Origin: Planctomycetota bacterium
GTDB taxonomy: Bacteria > Planctomycetota > UBA1135 > GCA-002686595
Assembly (NCBI GenBank): GCA_016714045.1
Contig: JADJNY010000002.1
Span: 124,001 to 188,000 of the forward strand
Reading direction: 5' to 3'
DNA: 64,000 bases
How positions within the stretch are numbered: position 1 is the first letter of the stretch; every line of letters begins with the position of its first letter. A program made the translations under genes and the position numbers. This document shows, one piece after another, positions 1 through 8,755 of the stretch. The notes under the pieces were generated by a model, which saw only the letters and a list, made by a program, of their open reading frames with translations, was not told where the DNA came from and did no database searches.

Positions 1-1
1 C

Positions 2-538
2 GGACAGCGTGTCGACGTGCGCGTCGTCGAGGGCGGCGTGCGCATCGACGATGCGAACGTCGTCAAGACGGACATCACGTGCTCGAACGGCGTGATCCAC
101 GTGATCGATCGCGTGCTCGTGCCGCAGACGGCGAACGTCGTTCAGCTCGCGGAGAAGGCCGGAACGTTTGGGACGCTCGTCGCTGCGCTCGATGCGGCGG
201 GGTTGAAGGACGTGCTCGCGGGCGAGGGGCCGTTCACGGTGTTCGCGCCGAGCGATGAGGCGTTCGCAAAGCTGCCGAAGGGGACGGTGGAGGGGCTGTT
301 GAAGCCTGAGAACAAGGCGCGGCTCGTCGCGCTGCTGAAGTTCCACGTGGTGTCGGGGCGCGTCTATGCGGATCAGGCGCGTGCGCTCGCTTCGGCGACG
401 ACGCTCGAAGGTCGCACGGTCGCCCTGAAGGCGACCGAGCACGGCCTGCTCGTCGGCGGAGCGAACGTGACGCGTGCGGACCTCGAGGCATCGAACGGCG
501 TGATCCACGTGATCGACGCGGTGTTGATGCCGAAGTGA
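2..538 (+). CDS. Fasciclin (FAS1) domain protein, 5' end outside the window
   Basis: The frame is open from the window edge, so the true start lies upstream. About 178 residues are visible: the tail of one FAS1 domain, then one complete FAS1 domain. Both end in the family's H2 box (NGVIHVID followed by a short VLxP tail), and the second carries the H1-like TVFAPSDEAF box. FAS1 modules are extracellular adhesion or matrix domains, and bacterial ones are usually secreted or lipid-anchored. No signal peptide can be judged because the N-terminus is missing. The next gene is convergent, with a hairpin repeat element in between. Confidence 0.9.
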   Translation, partial: GQRVDVRVVEGGVRIDDANVVKTDITCSNGVIHVIDRVLVPQTANVVQLAEKAGTFGTLVAALDAAGLKDVLAGEGPFTVFAPSDEAFAKLPKGTVEGLLKPENKARLVALLKFHVVSGRVYADQARALASATTLEGRTVALKATEHGLLVGGANVTRADLEASNGVIHVIDAVLMPK

Positions 539-638
539 CGGCAGATTGGCTCCCGGCTTCTCGGTGGAGCCCACTCGGCGGTCGCGGGCTCGTAGAGCGC
601 GGCCGCTGATTGTTTTTGTTGGTGGCGGGGGGGACGAT

Positions 639-777
639 GGGAGCGCAATTGCCAGATGGGGCGATCAAGGGAGAGGGACGCAACGGAACACATTCGGATG
701 CTCCGCATTCCGGACTCCGCGTCGGCACGGGCCGGAAGACCGGCCCGTGCCGACGCGGAGTTCTAGGGGCTCTCAGC
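639..777 (-). repeat. Dispersed hairpin element, copy A
   Basis: One of five related elements in the window (others at 30380, 34194, 38852 and 47686). Read on the minus strand it begins GCTGAGAGC, overlapping the stop codon of the SGNH gene (773-775). A perfect 22-bp stem follows (714-735 with 740-761, 4-nt loop), then about 75 bases conserved with the other copies, ending GGCAATTGCGCTCCC. It contains no credible coding sequence. It sits between two convergent genes, so a terminator-like role for the SGNH transcript is plausible. Confidence 0.85.
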
Positions 778-1975
778 TTCGGGCGGGGGTGCGGGGGGCG
801 CTTTGCGTCAGCAGTTGGCGTGCGACCGCGCGGCCGAGGAGCTCGCAGCCCTTCGGCGTGTGGTGGAGTTCGTCGTAGTAGTGCTCGAAGTCGCGGGGGA
901 CAATCGAGTTCAGCTCGAGCGCTTCGACGCCCAACTCGTTGGCTACGCGCACGGCGCGTTCGTCGACTTGGGTGAGCAGTTTCCAGACGGCTTCGTGCGC
1001 GTAGTAGGTCGTGACTTCGCCCGCGTAGGGCCGGCCCGCGCCGAAGTTCCACAGAAGCGCGCGCTCGTCGGGCGTCAGCTGCTTCTCGAGCCACGGTTGC
1101 CGCGCGATCACGACGCGCGCGCCTTTCGCGCGGCACAGCTCGACCAGGCGGCGCAGGTGCGTCTCGAAGTGGTCGAGCATCGGCGCCGGGTTCGGCGTGC
1201 GGTCGAGGAGTTCTTTTGCGCGCTGGCGCATCGCGCGCGCGTCGTCGAGGCGCTTGCCGGCGCGTTCGCGCACTTCGATCGGGCGGCGCAGGCGCTTGTT
1301 CCAGAGGCTCGCGATTCGGCGCAGGGCGAGCGTGCGCGGGCTCCAGCCGAACGGGCCTTCGGGGTGCCATGCGAAGACCTGGCTCGCGGGGATCGGCTTC
1401 GGTTCGATGCGCGCGGGCGTCTTCTTCTCAAGCCAGTGCACGACGTCGCTGGCGCCGACGAGGAACACGACGGCGTCGAGGCGCTCGTAGCGCGGCAGCG
1501 TGCGCCGCAGCATGAGCTCGATCTCCTCGCACGCGACGAGGGAGCGCGCCGTGTTGCCGACGTGGACGCGCTGCGCGCCGAGCTTCGCGAGCGCGTCGGG
1601 TGCGCCGAGCTCGCGCGCGATCACCTCGGCCCACGTGTCCTTCTGGTCGAGGAAGTAGCACTCGGCCGCGCTCCCGCCCGTGACGAGCACGCGGTACGTT
1701 CGCGCCGTGTCGGCGGGCGGTTCGGCGCCGCGCTCGCCTTGCGAGTTGATCTCCCAGTGCGCGGTCGGAGGCAGCGACGGCAGCGCGGCGCGGTCGAGTT
1801 CGAGCCGCGTGCGCGCGAACGGTGTCCAGACGAAGTACGGCGCCTTGCGCGCCATCCATGCGCGCGCGAGGAGCTCGACGAGCACGAACAGCGCGACGCC
1901 GACGGACAGCGCGACGCCCGCGCAGAAGGTGTAGAAGACCGCGAGCTGCGACGCTTCGATCGCCGCGAGGATCAC
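773..1975 (-). CDS. Membrane-anchored SGNH/GDSL-family hydrolase
   Basis: A 400-residue protein with one N-terminal transmembrane segment (about residues 12-38) and an outward-facing SGNH hydrolase domain. Visible blocks are VTGGSAAE (nucleophile Ser in block I), GASDV in block III, and DELHH near the C-terminus (the D..H pair of block V). Such proteins remove or transfer acyl groups, often on exopolysaccharides. It lies downstream of a flippase and a second SGNH gene on the same strand, which supports a role in surface glycan modification. The GTG start at 1975 has a GGAGG 8 nt upstream, inside the last unit of a tandem repeat. Confidence 0.8.
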   Translation of the reverse strand: MILAAIEASQLAVFYTFCAGVALSVGVALFVLVELLARAWMARKAPYFVWTPFARTRLELDRAALPSLPPTAHWEINSQGERGAEPPADTARTYRVLVTGGSAAECYFLDQKDTWAEVIARELGAPDALAKLGAQRVHVGNTARSLVACEEIELMLRRTLPRYERLDAVVFLVGASDVVHWLEKKTPARIEPKPIPASQVFAWHPEGPFGWSPRTLALRRIASLWNKRLRRPIEVRERAGKRLDDARAMRQRAKELLDRTPNPAPMLDHFETHLRRLVELCRAKGARVVIARQPWLEKQLTPDERALLWNFGAGRPYAGEVTTYYAHEAVWKLLTQVDERAVRVANELGVEALELNSIVPRDFEHYYDELHHTPKGCELLGRAVARQLLTQSAPRTPARS

Positions 1976-1979
1976 GGAC

Positions 1980-2085
1980 GGGACCTCCGCGCGGACATCG
2001 GCGCGCGCGGAGCACGGGACCTCCGCGCGGACATCGGCGCGCGCGGAGCACGGGACCTCCGCGCGGACATCGGCGCGCGGGGTGC
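1980..2085. repeat. Three tandem copies of a 36-bp unit
   Basis: Units begin with GGGACC at 1980, 2016 and 2052 (period exactly 36 bp); the third is truncated and diverged at its end. The array fills most of the 127-bp spacer between the flippase stop and the start of the downstream SGNH gene. On the minus strand each unit carries GGAGG, and the copy nearest the gene is positioned as its ribosome-binding site. Confidence 0.95.
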
Positions 2086-2102
2086 GACGGGGGCGGCCGA
2101 GC

Positions 2103-3644
2103 TCACGCCTTCGACCTCCCCGCGAGCGCCGGCACCTTGCGCGCGAGGATCGCGCGCAGGTCGAGATAGGGGTCGTTGCGGAAGGTGAAGAGCACGGAAA
2201 CGAGCGCGAACAAGAGGACCATGCCCGCGCCGACCGCGATCAGCACCGGCAAGTTGGGCGCCTCCAGGAACCGACCGACCGCGAACAAGAACGCGAGCGG
2301 CACGATCGCGCCGACGAGCGGCTTGCCGACCGTGTAGAGGAGCCAGCGCCCGACGCCGACGTCGAGCTCGTGCGCCGCGCGCACGAGCACTGCGCCCGCG
2401 AACAGCACGTTCGGGATCGCCGTGCCGAGCGCCACGCCGAGGATCCCGAGCGGCTTCACGAGCGCCAGCGACACGACGAGGTTGATCACGCCCATGCCGA
2501 GCAGCGCGAACGCGGGGAAGCGCGGCTTCCCGAGCCCCATCAGGAGCGGCAGCGCGACGCCGCGCACGGGCAGGTAGAAGAAGAACGAGAGCATGAGGAC
2601 CTGCAGCACGGGCCCCGAGCGCTCGACGAACTGCGGCCCCATCCACGCGCCGAGGAAGCTCGGGCCCATCACGACGAGGTACAGGCCGACGAGCAACACG
2701 AGCGTGAAGCAGATCTTCGACCACTTCAGGAACACGTCGCGCAGCTCGGAGAGCTCGCCCGTCGTCTTGAGGCGCGTCGCCATCGGCATGACGACGGCTC
2801 CGACGGAGATCAGGAACTGCGTCAGCGGATCGAAGAACTTGTTGCCCACGTCGAAGTAGGTCGCTTCCTCGGCCGGGAGGAACGACCCGATCACCATGGC
2901 GTCCGCGCGGAACGCGAGCAAGGTCCCGACGTTCAAGAGCATCGCGAACAAGCTGAAGCCCAGGATGCGGGACGCGAGCTGCCGATCGAACACGATCAGG
3001 TTGTAGCGCAGCCCCGGGTAACGCCGGCGGATGACGAAGGTCATCACGGCGAACTCGAACACCATGGACGCGAACTGGACGAAGGCCAGGGTCGAGAGCT
3101 CCGCCTTCCACGCGAGCAGACCGAGCGTGGTGCCGAAGCGGAGCACGAGCTCGCTCGCCATGATCCAGTTGCGGATCACGAAGTCGTCGTGCGCGTCGAA
3201 AATCGCGTAGGGGAGGCGCATGGCGAAGCCGAGCGCCACCTGCGCGACGACGATGAGGAACGCGCTCTTCGCATCCGACAGCGCCGCCTCGTCGAAGCCC
3301 TGCCCGACGGGGCCGCGCAGGTAGTGCGACACGAACGCGGCATAGAGCCCGAGGCCGATCAGCGCCGCGCACAGCCCGAGGAACAGCGCGATCGCGAGGC
3401 ACGTCGCGATGACGCGGTTCGTGCCGGCGACGTCCTTCGCGGCGACGCGCTCCGTCAGGAAGCGCACGGAAGCCATCGGCACGCCGAGGATGAAGAGCGA
3501 CAGGATGCCCGTCATCGACACGACGGTGACCCACAGTCCGTTCGTCGCGTCGCCGAGCGTGCCGACCACGTACGGCGCGAGCTTCATCAGCGCCAGGATC
3601 TGGAGCACGTTGAGCAGCCAGGTCGATCCGATGCTCTTGAACAC
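2103..3644 (-). CDS. Polysaccharide flippase (Wzx/MATE-like membrane protein)
   Basis: About 513 residues with 12 or more predicted transmembrane helices. The first conserved stretch runs from the initiator into GSTWLLNVLQI. Layout and composition match the oligosaccharide flippases of the MVF/MATE superfamily, which move lipid-linked glycans across the inner membrane. I chose the GTG at 3644 because it sits just before the first helix and avoids overlap. An alternative start at 3713 would add 23 Arg/Pro-rich residues and overlap the upstream SGNH gene. It lies between two SGNH hydrolase genes on the same strand. The exact substrate cannot be read from sequence. Confidence 0.82.
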   Translation of the reverse strand: MFKSIGSTWLLNVLQILALMKLAPYVVGTLGDATNGLWVTVVSMTGILSLFILGVPMASVRFLTERVAAKDVAGTNRVIATCLAIALFLGLCAALIGLGLYAAFVSHYLRGPVGQGFDEAALSDAKSAFLIVVAQVALGFAMRLPYAIFDAHDDFVIRNWIMASELVLRFGTTLGLLAWKAELSTLAFVQFASMVFEFAVMTFVIRRRYPGLRYNLIVFDRQLASRILGFSLFAMLLNVGTLLAFRADAMVIGSFLPAEEATYFDVGNKFFDPLTQFLISVGAVVMPMATRLKTTGELSELRDVFLKWSKICFTLVLLVGLYLVVMGPSFLGAWMGPQFVERSGPVLQVLMLSFFFYLPVRGVALPLLMGLGKPRFPAFALLGMGVINLVVSLALVKPLGILGVALGTAIPNVLFAGAVLVRAAHELDVGVGRWLLYTVGKPLVGAIVPLAFLFAVGRFLEAPNLPVLIAVGAGMVLLFALVSVLFTFRNDPYLDLRAILARKVPALAGRSKA

Positions 3645-3664
3645 GCGGGGGCTCGGGGCGGGGC

Positions 3665-4465
3665 TCAGGGGGAGAGGAGTCGCCCCGCGGCGCCTCCGTC
3701 GTCCAGGATCCACCGGGCGAGGACTCGGTAACCTTCCTCATTAAGGTGGAGGGAATCGGAAGACAGGTCTTCGGCCAGCGGGCCGGCGGAGCTGGAGGTC
3801 TCGGGCGTGCAGAGGGGGGGCCGGAGGGTCGGGACGAAGGCCGCGGGCGGATTCCGGGCCCGGCAATGGGCGGCGAGGGCGTCGTCGAGCTCCACCAAGC
3901 GAGCCACGCGCTCCGGCGGCGCGCCGCGTTCCGACAGGACGCCGACGAGCGCGATCGGGGCCGCGGGCGCGCGCGCGGCGAGGGCGTCGAGGAGCGCGCG
4001 GGTGCGCTCGACGACCTCCGGCGCGCTCGCGCCGTCCTCGCGCCAATCGATGCTGCCCGCGTAGACGACGAACGCAGCGGGAGCGGCGCGCGGGAGGATG
4101 CGGTCGAGCCAGCGCACGAGCTCGAGCTCCGTCGCGCGTGCGATACCGCGGTTCAGGACGCGCTGTCCTGGGAAGAGCGCGGCGAGCGGCATGCGCTCGA
4201 TCGTCGAGGAGCCGAGGAAGACGACCGAGCCCGCCGGCGCGCGCTCGTTCTCGTCGCGCCACGCCTGCATGCGTTCGCTCGCGTGCAGCGCGACCTCGCG
4301 CGCGCGTCGCTCGCGCGCGGGCTCGATCCAGCGGCGCAACGTCCACCCGCCCGGCGCGTCGAGCGTCCACGCGAGCACGACGTAGAGCGCGAGCGCGGCG
4401 CCGGCGAGCTGGGCCACGTCGACCCACGCCGGTCGCGCGTGTCCGTCGAGGTCTGGAGCGAGCAT
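3665..4465 (-). CDS. SGNH/GDSL-family hydrolase
   Basis: About 266 residues, with one likely N-terminal membrane segment or uncleaved signal (VAQLAGAALALYVVLAW). Motifs: VFLGSSTIERMP (block I Ser), NRGI (block II Gly), VVYAGSIDW where block III normally has GxND, and DSLHLNEEGY (D..H of block V). This resembles the PAF-acetylhydrolase-like branch of the SGNH fold. The Asn of block III is not visible, so the oxyanion hole may differ from the canonical one. A GTG start at 4504 is also possible; I prefer the ATG at 4465. It is first in the minus-strand cluster with the flippase. Confidence 0.78.
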   Translation of the reverse strand: MLAPDLDGHARPAWVDVAQLAGAALALYVVLAWTLDAPGGWTLRRWIEPARERRAREVALHASERMQAWRDENERAPAGSVVFLGSSTIERMPLAALFPGQRVLNRGIARATELELVRWLDRILPRAAPAAFVVYAGSIDWREDGASAPEVVERTRALLDALAARAPAAPIALVGVLSERGAPPERVARLVELDDALAAHCRARNPPAAFVPTLRPPLCTPETSSSAGPLAEDLSSDSLHLNEEGYRVLARWILDDGGAAGRLLSP

Positions 4466-4597
4466 CGCGCGCCGTAGTACCCTGATCGGACCCGAGCTGT
4501 CCACTCCGCACGGACGTCCGCGCGCCAGCCGGGCACGCGGCGACCGTCGTACGAAGAGCTCGCTCGAGCCCGCACGTCACCGCCAGGAGCGTTCTCC

Positions 4598-6169
4598 ATG
4601 CGCAACAAGTTCGCCTCGATCGCCGCCGTCCTGCTCCTCGCCTTCTGTGCCGAGGCGGAAGACCTCGCGAAGCGCTACCCCGGGACGCTCGCGCACTCGA
4701 ACACGGGGCTCGCGTGGCGTTGCGACGAAGGGGACGTGTGGCAGCTCGCGTCGTTCGAGCTGTCGCTCGGGAGCGACTTCGCCGTGAAGACGAAATCCGC
4801 GACCGTTGCGCTCGGCCGCAACGAGACGAACGTCCTGTGGGCCGTCGTGTTCCCCGACGAGCCCGCGAAGTTGCGCGCGACGAAGACGCCCGCCGATGGC
4901 GAAAGCACGCGCGCGATCTTCCTGCGCTTCGCGCCGAGCGAGCTCGGGCGCCTCTTCCCGGCGAAGACCGTGCAGAAGAACGGCGACGCGTGGCGGCGCG
5001 CGGCCGCGGCGCGGATCGCACAGCGCAAGATCGGACACAAGTGGTTCACGCCGGCGGGGCTGCCGACGGTCGTGCCCGCGGGCGTCGTGTTGTTCGACGC
5101 GGACACGGAGAAGGGTGCGCGGCGCTCGTTCGAGCTCGATCGCGGCGCGGGAAAGGCGCTCTACCTCGCCGAGTTCGAGTCGAAGCCCGTCCCGTCGGCC
5201 GAGCCGATCGCCGCCGACGGGGCGAAGCGCGTGTTCGACGAGGTGTGGAGCGCATTCGACCGCGAGTACGCGAACTTCGCGTCGATGCCGAAGCTCGACT
5301 GGACGAAGCTCGGCGCGGAGAAGCGCAAGCTGCTCGCGCGCGTCGAGACGAACTTCGACCTTGCGGCGGTGCTCGCGGACGGGCTCGTGAAGCTGGAGGA
5401 CCTGCACGTCTGGGTCCGTGCTGGCGAGGACTGGCTTCCCGGCTGGCAGCCGGATCGTCCGCTCAACGCGAGCTGGAAGGCGTGCGAAGCGACGATCGGC
5501 GGGGTCGAGGACACGGAGAAGGACCTCGCGTGGGGGCGGACGCAGGACGGAATCGGGTACGCGAACGTGTACGCGCTGTCGAAGAAGGAACTCGTCGAGG
5601 CGTTCGACGCGGCGCTCGAGTCGCTCGCGGACACGACGGGGCTCGTGCTCGACCTGCGGTTCGACGGCGGCGGCGACGAGCTGCTCGCGCAGGCGCTCGC
5701 GGGACGGTTCGTCGACGCGGAGCGCGTGTACTCGAAGAACCAGTATCGCAGCGGGCCGAAGCACGACGACCTCGGGCCCGTGCTCGAGCGCAAGGTCGCG
5801 CCGCGCGGACCGTGGCGCTACGAAGCGCCGGTCGTCGTGCTCATCGGCCGGCGCGTGATGAGCTCGGCGGAGTCGTTCGCGCTCATGCTCGCGCAGTGCC
5901 CGCAGGTGACCACGATGGGAGACCGCACAGCGGGCTCGTCGGCGAACCCGAGGAGGCTCGAGCCGGGCGCCGGCATCGTCGTGAACCTGCCGCGCTGGCG
6001 CGATCTCGACCCCGCGGGCAATCCGATCGAGCATGTCGGCGTCGCGCCGAAGGTGAAGGTCGACGCACCGCCGAGCGCGTTCACTGACGCGAAGGACCCC
6101 GTGCTCGACGCAGCGCTCGCGTTCCTGCGCAAGCTGCCGGCGGGGGAGCGCAAGCCGGGGAAGCCGTGA
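4598..6169 (+). CDS. S41-family (tail-specific, TSPc) secreted peptidase
   Basis: A 523-residue protein with a signal peptide ending near AEA-ED at residues 19-22. The N-terminal 200 residues are of unknown fold. The C-terminal half is a TSPc domain: a DLHVWV stretch, then LVLDLRFDGGGD, the nucleophile segment MSSAESFALML and GDRTAGSSANP. S41 enzymes use a Ser/Lys dyad to cut periplasmic or exported proteins. No PDZ domain is obvious between the halves. A CAGGAG ribosome-binding site precedes the ATG. It is divergent from the SGNH gene and convergent with the DUF523 pair. Confidence 0.85.
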   Translation: MRNKFASIAAVLLLAFCAEAEDLAKRYPGTLAHSNTGLAWRCDEGDVWQLASFELSLGSDFAVKTKSATVALGRNETNVLWAVVFPDEPAKLRATKTPADGESTRAIFLRFAPSELGRLFPAKTVQKNGDAWRRAAAARIAQRKIGHKWFTPAGLPTVVPAGVVLFDADTEKGARRSFELDRGAGKALYLAEFESKPVPSAEPIAADGAKRVFDEVWSAFDREYANFASMPKLDWTKLGAEKRKLLARVETNFDLAAVLADGLVKLEDLHVWVRAGEDWLPGWQPDRPLNASWKACEATIGGVEDTEKDLAWGRTQDGIGYANVYALSKKELVEAFDAALESLADTTGLVLDLRFDGGGDELLAQALAGRFVDAERVYSKNQYRSGPKHDDLGPVLERKVAPRGPWRYEAPVVVLIGRRVMSSAESFALMLAQCPQVTTMGDRTAGSSANPRRLEPGAGIVVNLPRWRDLDPAGNPIEHVGVAPKVKVDAPPSAFTDAKDPVLDAALAFLRKLPAGERKPGKP

Positions 6170-6274
6170 GCACGCGCGCAGCGCGCCGCCGAGCGTTCCG
6201 TCACCGGCGCGGTTCCGGGCGCGTTGCCCGTCGCCTCGTTGTTCTTCACCGGCACGCGTAGGGGCGCGCGAGGA

Positions 6275-6751
6275 TCAAGGCCGGCGCCCCTCGACGCTCG
6301 TGAGCTCGATCCCGTGGCGCGCGAGGAGCTCGCTCGTCACGCCGCGGCCGGGGACGAGCTTTCCGTCGACCTCCGTCTGGTGCACGCCGCACGACGGCGA
6401 GCGCGCCTTCAGGAACGCGCGACGGATGCCGTGCAGCTTGCAGGTCTCGAGCGCGCCTTCCGCGCCCTTCACGAAGCCCGCGGTGACGTCGGCGCCCGTG
6501 TCGGTGAGCACGCGCGCCGTCCCGTCGAGCACCTCCGCGGCGCCCGCGCGCTCGATCGTCGCGGGCGGGCGCGGCGTGCCGAGGCCGCCGTGTTCCTCGG
6601 GGCAGAACGGGACGGCCTCGAGTCCGCGCTCGGCGAGCTCGCGCTCGAGCGCCGCGTCCGCGTTCGTGCGCGCGTCGAAGCGGCAGTAGGCGCCGAGCAG
6701 GCACGCGCTGACGAGCACCTTCTCGCGCGGAGCGTTCGATTGGGCGGACAT
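6275..6751 (-). CDS. DUF523 / TudS-like iron-sulfur desulfidase, copy 1
   Basis: 158 residues, the full usual length of DUF523 (YbbK). The diagnostic motifs are all present: VSACLLGAYCRFD near the N-terminus, PFCPEE at about residue 50, GADVT, and SPSCG at about residue 120. Members characterised as TudS use a cysteine-bound [4Fe-4S] cluster to remove sulfur from 2-thiouracil; Cys17, Cys50 and Cys121 are the candidate ligands here. A paralogue lies 23 bp upstream on the same strand, so the two are probably co-transcribed. The substrate of this member is inferred only. Confidence 0.88.
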   Translation of the reverse strand: MSAQSNAPREKVLVSACLLGAYCRFDARTNADAALERELAERGLEAVPFCPEEHGGLGTPRPPATIERAGAAEVLDGTARVLTDTGADVTAGFVKGAEGALETCKLHGIRRAFLKARSPSCGVHQTEVDGKLVPGRGVTSELLARHGIELTSVEGRRP

Positions 6752-6774
6752 CGCGGCGGCTCCGAGTCGGCGCG

Positions 6775-7254
6775 CTACTCGCGCAGGCCCTCGATGCCCT
6801 CGACCGCGATCCCGTTGCGCTTCAGGAGCTCGCCCGTGACGCCCGGCGTGTCGACGAGCTCGCCTCCGACGTACGTCTGGCACACGCCGCACGACGGCGA
6901 GCGTTCCTTCAAGAACGCGCGACGGATGCCGTGCCGCTGGCACTGCGCGAGCGCGAGCTCCGCCCCGCGCACGAACTCGCGCGTCACGTCGGCGCCGGTG
7001 ATCGCGACGACGCGGTCGCGGCCGTCGAGCACGGCGTGCGCGCCCTCGCGCTCGATCCACGCCTCTGGCCGCGGCGTGCCGAGGCCGCCTTCCTCTTCGG
7101 GGCAGAACGGGACGATCTCGACGCCGTCGCGCGCGAGCTCGCGCAGGAGCACGAGGTCCTTCTTCGTGCGTCCGTCGTGGCGGCAGAACGAGCCGACGAG
7201 ACAAGCGCTCACCAAGACGACGTCTCGCGGCGCGGGGCGATTCTCAGCGCTCAT
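6775..7254 (-). CDS. DUF523 / TudS-like iron-sulfur desulfidase, copy 2
   Basis: 159 residues, paralogous to the next gene on the strand. Shared motifs: VSACLVGSFCRHD, PFCPEEEGGLGTPRPE, GADVT and SPSCGVCQTYV. It has one extra Cys immediately after SPSCG (SPSCGVC) that copy 1 replaces with His, a possible difference in cluster binding or substrate. The start is the ATG at 7254, giving the normal family length. Both copies have diverged considerably, so this is an old duplication and not a recent amplification. Confidence 0.88.
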   Translation of the reverse strand: MSAENRPAPRDVVLVSACLVGSFCRHDGRTKKDLVLLRELARDGVEIVPFCPEEEGGLGTPRPEAWIEREGAHAVLDGRDRVVAITGADVTREFVRGAELALAQCQRHGIRRAFLKERSPSCGVCQTYVGGELVDTPGVTGELLKRNGIAVEGIEGLRE

Positions 7255-7468
7255 GCTCGCAACGTAGCGGGCGCGGACCCGCCGCTCCAGGATGGGCTTC
7301 GGGTGCAGCTCCGCACGCGGCGAGAGCGCGAACGCACGCGCCCTGCGCCTCGGAATCCTGAAACCACCGCGTCCTTCCACGGGAATCCGACTTCGCCGCA
7401 ACGATTCACGAACTTGGCGCGCCTCTTGGTGAAGGCGTTCGAACCCCGATTCAGCGAGAGGTCCCGTC

Positions 7469-8755
7469 ATGCTCGTTCCGTCCTTGCTCCTACCTTCGCG
7501 TGCTCCGCTCGCGCTCCTCGCCATGCTCTCCCTCGCTTCGTTCGGCGCGGGCACGGCGGCCGCCCAGCTCCCGGCCGGCCCGCCGCCTCCGCGCCGAACT
7601 GTGCTCCTGACCGGCTACTGGCCACCGACGAACGAGGCCGTGCGGCGCTTCAGCCCGAACCCCGCGCAGAACCCGCTCGGCTGGATCGGCTCGGACTGGG
7701 AGTCGCGCGGCTACGACGTCGTGTCGTACTTCCCGGAGTTCACGCCGCCGAATTGCACGAGCTGCGGGCCGGGGAGCGGCGACCTCGAGGTCGACTACCA
7801 GGACACGTCGAACGACTTCTGGGCGATCGTCGCCGCCGTGAAGCCCATCGCGATCGTCACGCTGAGTCGCGGTTTCCCCGGCCTGTTGTGGGAGGTCGAG
7901 ATGAACATGCCGAACCTCGCGACGTGGTCCAACGACTTCGTGGCTCCGTTCGCTCCGCCGGTGTTGCCGCCGGACTCCAGCGTGCCCGCGGGCTTCATGC
8001 GGACGAGCACACTGCCCGCGCAGGACATCGCGCAGCAGGTGAACGCGGCCGGCCTCGGTCTCACCGCGTTCGTGTGCACGGCGGCGGACTCCGGCGCGTT
8101 CCTCTCGGGATACATCGCGTATCACGGCATGTGGTACCAGTCGTTGCACGCGTCGCCCGTGGATCCGGATTGGTGCGTCGCGGCGGGGCACATCCACGTC
8201 GGCACGAACGTGTCGTGGCCGATCGCCGAGGCCGCGGTCCAGGTCACGTTGCGCAGCGTGATCCGCCGGGTCGACGACGCGCGCGGGATCCGCGAGGCGT
8301 TCTGCTTCGGCGACGGGCTCGATCCGTCCGTCACGTCAGCGTGTCCGTGCGCCAACGTCGGCGCGGCGCGCCACGGATGCGCGAACTCGGTCCAGCCGGA
8401 CGGAGCTCGCCTCAGCGGCAGCGGCTTCTCCGTGCCGGACTCGATCGTGCTCCAGGCGGACGGGCTCTCCGGGCTCACGTGCATCTTCCTGCAGGGCGAC
8501 GCGCGCGCGGACTTCGTGTTCGGCGACGGTGTCGCGTGCGTCGGAGGGGGCTTGCTGCGGTTGCGCGCGCAGGTGGTGACCGGGGGCGCGAGCTCGTTCC
8601 CGCTCCCCGGCGACCCCAGCGTTTCGACGCGCGGCCAGGTCGTTCCCGGAAGCGGCGCGCGGCGCTACTACCAGACGTACTACCGCAACGCCGCCGCGGG
8701 CTTCTGTCCGCCTGCGACGTTCAACGTGACGAACGGCGTCGTGATCGACTGGTAG
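7469..8755 (+). CDS. Secreted pyroglutamyl-peptidase-like (C15 fold) protein with Cys-rich C-terminal domain, paralogue 1
   Basis: 428 residues: signal peptide (1-32), a domain resembling pyrrolidone-carboxyl peptidase (about 43-270) and a C-terminal domain (about 277-428). The middle domain follows the C15 order: LLTGYWPP start, WEVEMN where C15 has its catalytic Glu, STLPAQDI where C15 has TLP-x-x-x-I, SGAFLSGYIAYHG where C15 has AGTFVCNHLFYG, and GHIHVG where C15 has the His box. The catalytic Cys position is Ser213. The C-terminal domain begins GDG..CPC and ends NVTNGVVIDW. GAGAGG precedes the ATG. It has a paralogue immediately downstream. Confidence 0.75.
   Translation: MLVPSLLLPSRAPLALLAMLSLASFGAGTAAAQLPAGPPPPRRTVLLTGYWPPTNEAVRRFSPNPAQNPLGWIGSDWESRGYDVVSYFPEFTPPNCTSCGPGSGDLEVDYQDTSNDFWAIVAAVKPIAIVTLSRGFPGLLWEVEMNMPNLATWSNDFVAPFAPPVLPPDSSVPAGFMRTSTLPAQDIAQQVNAAGLGLTAFVCTAADSGAFLSGYIAYHGMWYQSLHASPVDPDWCVAAGHIHVGTNVSWPIAEAAVQVTLRSVIRRVDDARGIREAFCFGDGLDPSVTSACPCANVGAARHGCANSVQPDGARLSGSGFSVPDSIVLQADGLSGLTCIFLQGDARADFVFGDGVACVGGGLLRLRAQVVTGGASSFPLPGDPSVSTRGQVVPGSGARRYYQTYYRNAAAGFCPPATFNVTNGVVIDW
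8585..8755 (+). repeat. 171-bp block identical to 10088-10258
   Basis: The last 171 bases of this gene, up to and including the TAG stop, are base-for-base identical to the end of the next gene (offset 1503 bp). Identity stops exactly after the stop codon. Upstream the two genes differ at many synonymous and non-synonymous sites. This is the pattern expected from gene conversion. Confidence 0.95.
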
